64,000 nt of DNA, taken from assembly GCF_001306135.1 (NCBI RefSeq), contig NZ_LGKP01000004.1, positions 1 to 64,000 on the forward strand, read 5' to 3'. This DNA comes from Herpetosiphon geysericola (GTDB lineage Bacteria; Chloroflexota; Chloroflexia; Chloroflexales; Herpetosiphonaceae). Of the stretch, positions 54,403 to 61,400 are shown piece by piece; the first letter of the stretch is position 1, and each line of letters begins with the position of its first letter. Below the pieces are notes generated by a model. It did not search any database. It was not told the DNA's origin and saw only the letters and a program-made list of their open reading frames with translations. Both the position numbers and the translations under genes were made by a program.

Positions 54403-54827
54403 AGATCGCTCCTTTGGGTAAACCGCCAAGCGGCAGTTTTTTTATAGCATGTGTTGTTGTTTCGATGTCATGACGCGTTGCGTTATCAAGAATATAACAC
54501 AGCGCGTCATAAGTGTCAAGAGCGATTAATCACAGAATTGGTGATCTCTCCGATTTACTGGCCGCTGATCCCTAACACCTACTGCCTCAGCTATGCTCTT
54601 GGCTATTGGCTTGGGGATATGGGAACAGCAATCAAACAATCATTCGTGTAATTCGGGTAATTCGTGGCGAAGAGAGATTAGGCGATTAGCTATTGGCTTT
54701 GGGAACCTAATCTGTGGTCATCTGTGGCTCAAATGTACTTCGCGGTTCCATTTTGCGAGCGCCTAACTGCTTGTTCATCAAGCAACATTGAGGCCATGCA
54801 CGCTGATGCTGCATTGATGATTCAAAA
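54403..54827. other. Phasin promoter with inverted repeat, then repeat mosaic
   Basis: On the minus strand TTGACA (54519-54514), 17 bases, TATATT (54496-54491) form a near-consensus promoter. It is embedded in an inverted repeat ATGACGCG (54470-54477) / CGCGTCAT (54503-54510) with inner GTTAT/ATAAC. From about 54560 to 54760 the gap holds mosaic strings (GATCCCTAACACC, TTGGCTATTGGC, TCTGTGGTCATCTGTGGC). No gene is visible. Confidence 0.7.
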
Positions 54828-55358
54828 TCAAAGCTCTTCGCTAATTGCTTGAATCAACAAAAACGATTGCAGAAGCCGGTGCAGCGCAAGCGGCAAATTT
54901 GCCCCAAGCAAAGATAAACCTTTAAGATGATAATAATATGACGTTGATTCAAGCATAATTTGCCCATTGGAAAGCACAAATAGCGAACTCTCATTTCGAT
55001 TTGGACATTTAATTCTGCCAATTGGGGCAATTTGCAAACCACTCAGCCGGATGTAGGTATGAGAATACCAAAAGGCTGCCTCGCTAAATGCTGGGGCCAG
55101 CTGTGGCAGTAATTGAATCTCAATTGGGTCATCAGTCCATGCAAATAGCGCTTCCAAGCTTGCATCGAGCGGCCATGGCTGGGCTAGAGTTGCACTATTG
55201 AACTGAAAACCACCATAACGGCTCAATAACTCAATCAGCTGGGGAAAGATTGGGTATTGCTGCTGACGCAGCTCATAGAGCCATGGTTCAGGATCGATCT
55301 GTGCATCTGACTGCCAGCCTGCTGCTAACAACAGTGAATCAATAATTGGCTTAATCAT
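54828..55358 (-). CDS. SUKH-3-like immunity protein (second of pair)
   Basis: The 176-residue protein has the SUKH-3 layout: LLLAAGW, DPEPWLYELRQQQYPIFPQLIELLSRYGGFQF, then a mixed alpha/beta domain with IAPIGRIKCP and LSNGQIMLES. SUKH proteins are immunity partners of polymorphic toxins or sit in other self/non-self loci. ATG 55358 follows AAGGAG, which lies in the last codons of the upstream paralogue, so the pair is coupled. No toxin gene is visible next to it. Confidence 0.72.
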   Translation of the reverse strand: MIKPIIDSLLLAAGWQSDAQIDPEPWLYELRQQQYPIFPQLIELLSRYGGFQFNSATLAQPWPLDASLEALFAWTDDPIEIQLLPQLAPAFSEAAFWYSHTYIRLSGLQIAPIGRIKCPNRNESSLFVLSNGQIMLESTSYYYHLKGLSLLGANLPLALHRLLQSFLLIQAISEEL

Positions 55359-55360
55359 GG

Positions 55361-55921
55361 CTACTCCTTGGCTACATTATCAAACAAAACTGCATACTCA
55401 GCTAAGGCATTCAAGCCCTCGCTGGGCGTGGTTCCCCAAATTTTCAAAGCCGATTTAGCCACATCAGCCAAACCACCCCAACGCATATTGTAGAATTGGC
55501 CAGTCATAATCCAACCATCAGAAGTCAAAAAAATCGTGCTTCCCACATCATACGAGCCAATTGGGCAAATCAAACGCCCATAATCGACAATCAACGGATG
55601 GTTAAGCCAGTAGGGCGCAGCTTCATAATCGGCATGCTGAGAATACGCAGGAATGAAATTCTCAAACATTCGCCAAAGCCGATAGGGAATTCCGTGATGC
55701 TCAAAAACTTGATCAGCAAAAATAAATCGATTATGGCTACCTAAGGTTGTTAGGCCACCAAATTGGCGTAAAAATGCTTCAGCCAGCGGAAATAGCGGAT
55801 ACGTCGCTTCTACAATGTGCTCAAGATGCACTGTAGGATCAACATCGCGCGCTGGAGTCCAGCCAAGTTGGCGATAGACGGTTTCGGCGATTGGCGAAAG
55901 TTGGAGTTCAAGTCTTTCCAT
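55361..55921 (-). CDS. SUKH-3-like immunity protein (first of pair)
   Basis: The 186-residue paralogue of the downstream gene reads VYRQLGWTPARDVDPTVHLEHIVEATYPLFPLAEAFLRQFGGL, then LICPIGSYDVGSTIFLTSDGWIM. I start at ATG 55921, ten bases after GAGGAA; a start at 55957 is possible but adds a tail that the sister protein lacks. The tandem pair probably arose by duplication and divergence. Confidence 0.72.
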   Translation of the reverse strand: MERLELQLSPIAETVYRQLGWTPARDVDPTVHLEHIVEATYPLFPLAEAFLRQFGGLTTLGSHNRFIFADQVFEHHGIPYRLWRMFENFIPAYSQHADYEAAPYWLNHPLIVDYGRLICPIGSYDVGSTIFLTSDGWIMTGQFYNMRWGGLADVAKSALKIWGTTPSEGLNALAEYAVLFDNVAKE

Positions 55922-56264
55922 TAATAACAATTCCTCAATCGATTCCACATACAACATATGGACGCTGATGAAGTTCCATATTGAGCTTCATGCTGAGGAT
56001 AGTTTAACGAAGCAGCTTGATTAAGTATAGGAGCTGCAGATGAATGGTGCAGAGTTTGCCTATCAATTTGCCAGAAATTTCTAGCTTTTGGGGAGCACTG
56101 AAGCGTGGCCTAGCGGCCTAGGTGGGGAAATCTGTGCATAGCGTTTAGCTTAAATCGGGGCCAGCCGATCATGAGTTAATTTAACGAAGCGCACATTGAG
56201 CACGCGCAATAGGCCAGCTCGTTGCCCCAAAGCATTCTATGGCGCTTATGGATCGAGGCCGATG
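55922..56264. other. Gap without recognisable gene
   Basis: I see no gene, tRNA or mosaic unit. A TTTAACGAAGC string occurs twice (about 56006 and 56180), and a CCTAGCGGCCTAGG partial palindrome lies near 56110. The promoter of the SUKH pair and the 3' end of the response-regulator transcript should lie here. Confidence 0.5.
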
Positions 56265-56921
56265 CTAGATGCTGTCACGCTGATGCAAGCCATGCTCAAC
56301 CGCTAAGAGTGCTGCTTGGGTGCGATCGCCAACCTCAAGTTTGGCTAAAATCGTACTCACATGATTGCGGACTGTGCCTTCAGAAAGCCGAAGATCGTCA
56401 GCAATACTGGCGTTGGTATAGCCCTTGGCAATCAGATTGAGAACCGTTCGCTCTCGTTCGGTTAGGCGCTGGGTCAATTGGCTTGTTGCTGGGCTGCTAC
56501 GCGCTTGGGCAACCTGATTCAGCAAGCGGCCAGTTACATGCGGGTCGACGTAGGCATTGCCTGCAACCGTGCCGCGAATCGCAGTCACCAAGTCGCTGTG
56601 GGCCAAGTCCTTGAGCAAGTAGCCTGCTGCTCCAGCCCGAATCGCCTCAAATAACCATTCATCATCATCATAGGTTGTCAAGACAAGCACCTTCACGCTT
56701 GGTTGGTTCGCCCGAATCTGGCGGGTGGCTTCAATGCCATTCATAACAGGCATTTTGAGGTCCATAAGTACCAGATCTGGTTCCCATTCAGCACTGAGAT
56801 GGACTGCATCACGACCATTACTCGCGGTAGCAACCACCTTAAGATCGGGGTCAAGATTGAGCATAATCGAGAGGCCATCACGCACGACCGCCTGATCGTC
56901 ACAGATTACGAGCTTGATCAT
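56265..56921 (-). CDS. NarL/FixJ-family response regulator
   Basis: The 218-residue DNA-binding response regulator has a receiver domain with Asp54 (LVLMDLKMP), Asp8-Asp9 and the Lys in YLLKDLA. The C-terminal LuxR-type helix-turn-helix is about 150-210 (LTERERTVLNLIAKGYTNASIA, then VRNHVSTILAKL). It is activated by the kinase next door. I start at ATG 56921, six bases after AAGGGG; TTG 56924 is too close. The ATGACA-type dyads upstream of the operon are candidate binding sites. Confidence 0.94.
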   Translation of the reverse strand: MIKLVICDDQAVVRDGLSIMLNLDPDLKVVATASNGRDAVHLSAEWEPDLVLMDLKMPVMNGIEATRQIRANQPSVKVLVLTTYDDDEWLFEAIRAGAAGYLLKDLAHSDLVTAIRGTVAGNAYVDPHVTGRLLNQVAQARSSPATSQLTQRLTERERTVLNLIAKGYTNASIADDLRLSEGTVRNHVSTILAKLEVGDRTQAALLAVEHGLHQRDSI

Positions 56922-56924
56922 CAA

Positions 56925-58232
56925 TTACCCCTTTCCATAAAAATGCACCGTGACGCAGGTTCCTGCATTGGGCCTACTGGTTATGAAGATCGTGCCGCCA
57001 AGTTCCTGAACCCGCTCTTCCATGCCTGCAAGGCCGAAATGGCCGTTGAGTGGTGTGGCCGTAAGGTCAAAGCCACATCCATCATCGCGCACCGTTAGGC
57101 AGAGGTCGCCATCATCGTGGCTCAATTGCACCAGCAGCTGTTGAGCCTGCGCATGCCGAATCGTATTCCGAATGGCTTCTTGGGCCACGCGATAGAGACA
57201 GGTTTCGATCTCAAGCGCCATGGGTGGAAGCAAGGGCGGAATCTCAAGCGCAAGCGTAAGTGGGTTGGTGGCAGCCAGTTGCTCCGCCAATTGGCGAACG
57301 GCCAGCGCAAGCCCCAAATCGTCGAGTGGGCGCGAGCGTAAGGCTTTCAAGGCAAGGCGCGTCTCTTGAAGTCCATGGCGTGCTGCCTCCAAAGCTGAAT
57401 CGTGCAAACTATGACTGGTTTGTGGATCAATCGTGCGATACAGTTTGGCAGCCTCCAACTGAACAATTAAGCCACTCAGCGCATGAGCCAAGGTGTCATG
57501 TAACTCCCGAGCCACCCGATTGCGCTCACGGCTGATGGCAAGTCGTTCTTGGGTGCCTGCATAATGACGCAGCTGAGCATGGGCCTCGCGCAGGGCCGCA
57601 TTCTGCAAACGAAGCCGCTGCATCAACGCCGAGAGCGCATAGCCAAAAACCAAAAAGGTGCTGGTTTGCACAATTGTGATTGCAACTGCTGAGCTAAACC
57701 GTGGCGCGCGCAGCAAAATAGGCCCCAAAATCAGCGCACCCGTGGCAAAACAAAACCACACAACCTGACGCCAACTATACGTCCATGCAACCATCACAAC
57801 GGCCACACATAACATCGGGCATAGACGCAGAACGACCAAACCAGGCTCGGCGCTAATTGGGCCTTGGCCGCTTGTAATCAGCGGAGTAAGAGCGATTGGA
57901 ACGACCGAGATCAGCGCCAGAATTAGCGGCATAAACCAGCGGCCTAAAGTCCGTTGGGCCGCATCCCAGCTGGCTAAGCCAAATACAATTCCCGCTAAAG
58001 CCATATGAATTACATAATAGAACCATGGCAAGGGATAGGCGCCTGGTCGTGAGATTAATGAAACCCAATCAAGGCCCGTTAAAATCAAAAAATAGCTTAT
58101 CCACAACAACGCCACACTTTGTAAAATCCGTTTAATCGTCAAGCCGCCACTTCCATGCTCGGGGTCGTGGACTGCATTTAACAACGGGTTGGATTGGCTG
58201 GCGCTAAACGTGGCTGCCTCGTGGACATGCAT
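56925..58232 (-). CDS. HisKA_3-type sensor histidine kinase
   Basis: The 435-residue membrane kinase has about six hydrophobic segments in residues 35-215, then a HisKA_3 dimerisation motif with the phospho-acceptor His in RVARELHDTLAHALSG (near 245). The HATPase domain shows YRVAQEAIRNTIRHAQA, DDGCGFD and GHFGLAGMEERV. There is no large periplasmic loop, so it likely senses within the membrane, in the manner of DesK or LiaS. I choose ATG 58232, six bases after AAGGA. It is followed by its response regulator with no gap. Confidence 0.93.
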   Translation of the reverse strand: MHVHEAATFSASQSNPLLNAVHDPEHGSGGLTIKRILQSVALLWISYFLILTGLDWVSLISRPGAYPLPWFYYVIHMALAGIVFGLASWDAAQRTLGRWFMPLILALISVVPIALTPLITSGQGPISAEPGLVVLRLCPMLCVAVVMVAWTYSWRQVVWFCFATGALILGPILLRAPRFSSAVAITIVQTSTFLVFGYALSALMQRLRLQNAALREAHAQLRHYAGTQERLAISRERNRVARELHDTLAHALSGLIVQLEAAKLYRTIDPQTSHSLHDSALEAARHGLQETRLALKALRSRPLDDLGLALAVRQLAEQLAATNPLTLALEIPPLLPPMALEIETCLYRVAQEAIRNTIRHAQAQQLLVQLSHDDGDLCLTVRDDGCGFDLTATPLNGHFGLAGMEERVQELGGTIFITSRPNAGTCVTVHFYGKG

Positions 58233-58273
58233 AGACATTCCTTGCGGTGGTCATGGGTCAGTTGCCCGTCCGC

Positions 58274-58413
58274 ATTATAGCATGGCGATTTTTGGGGTCG
58301 CAGTGCCAAATGTCATGATCTTATGGCCAGACCCTATGACAAATGTCATCCCTCATATGCGGCCAAATAATGACATTTGGCACGTAGGGCCAAGCCCCAT
58401 GCCGTGCTATACT
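58274..58413. promoter_or_regulatory. Divergent promoter region with three evenly spaced dyads
   Basis: GTGCCAAATGTCAT (58303-58316), ATGACAAATGTCAT (58336-58349) and ATGACATTTGGCAC (58370-58383) are centred 33 and 34 bases apart; the outer two are exact inverted copies of each other. A minus-strand promoter (-35 TGCGAC 58302-58297, 17 bases, TATAAT 58279-58274) abuts the left site. A plus-strand promoter (-35 TAGGGC 58385-58390, 17 bases, TATACT 58408-58413) abuts the right site. Poor -35 boxes next to the dyads suggest activator-dependent promoters, probably served by the adjacent response regulator. Confidence 0.75.
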
Positions 58414-58484
58414 CCGCAAACTTTCTTAGCTTGCGCTCCATACATTGGTTGGCAACGTCATTCCTACCTGGCCTTGGAGGTTCC

Positions 58485-61400
58485 ATGAAAATCCGATCGC
58501 ATAGCGCTGTGTGGCGTACCGTGTCGCTTATCGTCGCCGTTCTTGGGTTGATTTTGTTTGGCGTTGGCTTCGGCAATCAGGCCGAAACTCCGCAGCGCAT
58601 GATCACCCGCGCTTGGGAACGGGCTGGGGCAAGTGGCAGCTATCGCTATCAGGCAAGCATCGAGCAAATAACCTATCCGGTTGCCGCAATCACCAGCGCA
58701 GGCAGACAACCGCAGGTTGATCATGTGGCGATCGAAGCTCAGGTTGATGCAGCCAAGCAGGAACTCGAAATGCAGCTGTGGAATGGCGCCGATCGCAATC
58801 CCGCCAAAGCGCATTCGCTCCGCGTGCATAACGGACAGGTGGAGCAACGCCAAGGTCTTGGCGCTTGGCAACCAGGCGATGTGCAGGATCTGAATGGGAT
58901 TGCGCCCGCAGGAAATTTGCTGAGTTTTCTGATTGCAGCCGATGATGTGCAATTGCTTGGGCAGGAAACCAGGGCCTTTGAAACGGCAGCGGGAGCCGCG
59001 CTGGATCTGACGCTCACCTATGATCATGTTAGTTTTTCGCTCGATGGCAGCAGCTTGGCTGACCAACTCGGGCCCATGCTTGAGCAGCACATTCGCGCAA
59101 GTCGCAATATTCCAGCTCATGTCGTTCTCGACGCAGGCCAAGCCTATCGCACCATGCAAGGTCGTGGCGAGCTGTGGATTGACCAAGCAGGTCTGCCGCG
59201 GCGCATTGCCTTAACCATTGAATTTCCCGCCCAACGTGGTCAAGGTCGTTCGGTTGCCACAATTGTTGGCGATTATAGCAACTTCGATCACAGCCGTTTA
59301 GCGCTTGCCTCAACCCCATTCAGCGCCGACCCCATCACGTGGATTCGATTTCGTCTGATCGAAGGCTTGCCAGCTTTGCGCCTGCTGGTGCTGCAAATGG
59401 CCAGTATTGGGCTGCTGCTCGCGGTGATTGCGCTCTGGATGCGCCGCTTACACAACCGCACCGTGCATACCTACACCGTGGCGCTAGTAATTCTCTCCCT
59501 GCTGACCACACCATTGTTCCGCGCCGATGTGACCGAGGCCTTTGCCGCTGAGCAAAAGACCGAACAAACTGAGCGCGAGCAGCAGCTAGGCCAACAGCAA
59601 CAGCTGAATGATGCTGTCGCCAGCCAAAAAACCAGCGCATGGAACCCTCAGCGCAATCCGCAAACCAGCCCAACTCAGCCAGCAATCGTCGATGGCGAAT
59701 TAACCGCCTTGTTGACCGAGCAACCAGCGTTGGCCTTACCTGGCATGCTAGCCTCAAGCGATACAACCGATAGCGATAGCGATGGCTTGACCGATTATGA
59801 TGAGGCAATTTGGGGTGCTTGCCCGAGTGCGAGTTCTAGCAGCGATCCTTGTGTTGGGGTTGCTGATCCAACCGATAGCGATGGCGATGGTCTTGAGGAT
59901 GGCACGGAAGTGCATCAACTTGGCACCTTGCCCGACGAAGCCGATAGTGATGGCGATGTAATCGACGACAACCTCGAAGTAACGGGATTCGCGCTCGGCG
60001 GAACCCAGTGGTATCTCGACCCCTATGCCAGTGACAGCAATAGCGATGGCCTGACCGATGGGATCGAGTGTCAAGTTTGGGTTGCGATGTCGAGCGCCTA
60101 TGATCCAACGGCGGCCTGTCCCGATAGCGATGGCGATGGCCAGCCCGATGTGTTTGATCTCGATAATGATGGCGATGGAGTTAACGATGCGGTTGATACC
60201 TCGCCCAACGGCGTCATCCCGCAAACCTTCACTGGTGATACGCCGCTTGCATTAAGCATCAGCCAGCTTGAAACCAATAAGCCAGTGTATGTTGATTTTC
60301 AAATTACCCCGACCAATCCTGAGCACCTTGATTATTTTGGGACTGTGCTCGATTGGCCGAGCGGCGATAGCGCTGGGCAAATTCAGCGCCATTTAGAAAC
60401 CACCTTCGCCGACACCGATAACCAAACCTTGCGCAGCACTGATCCGAACGCCGCCAACGGCGATATTCGGCTAACGCCCATGCTCCAAATTCGCATGCCC
60501 TACACCAGCGGCCACTACGCCAATTTGCCAGTCAATGCCACCTATAGCGGTAGCGATCGCGAGGTTAATGTTGGGGTTGATAGCTGGATCGATAGCAGTG
60601 CAATCGAGCGCTATGACCTCAGCGTCTACGATTCGAGCAGTGGCGATGGCGAACTATTGGCCTATCTGCCAGTCAGCTATATATCCGATGAAAGCGATGG
60701 CGGCGTGGTTGGCTTTACGGCGCGCATGTTCTATCAACCAAGTCAAGGTAGCAATGGGCGAGCAACGTGGGGAGCAGCCCACGAGGTGCGTTTGGTCTGG
60801 CTGGTTGAAATGCTCACCGATAGCTGTAGCGACGAAAGCGATCTTGCCAGCTGCGAAGATAGCTACGCGATCATCCAAACCTATTACGATCAATGGACAT
60901 TGGCTGGCTTGACCGTAACCGAGGAACATGGCACTGATACAGCGATTGTCTACGAAAATCCTGTTGAGGATACTAATCTCGCACTCGATAGCGATTTGTG
61001 GGTCGCTAGCTGGAACATGAGCAACAGCTTTTTGCGTGGGCGCGATTGTAGCAGCATCAATGGCAGCGGCATCTGCACAAGCAATGGCAACCGCGATGTA
61101 ACAATCAGCAATTTGGCGAATAGCATTGATGGCTGGGCGGGTGGCGCAGCAAACCATGATCTCGCAGTGCAACGCGTTACCTACGACCACCATGATGCCT
61201 ATGTTGAAGATTTAACGATCACGCGGACTGCCGCCTTGTTGAGCAGCGTATTTACGCCCTATGCCGGCCAAACCAATCCAACCTTGCTCTTTGCCAGCGA
61301 ACATCAAAGCCGATCGGTGAATGTTGATGACAGCAGCGTTACCAGTAACGCGATTACGCTTAATTTTGATGCAGCAAGCGTGCCATTGGTGACCGAAGCG

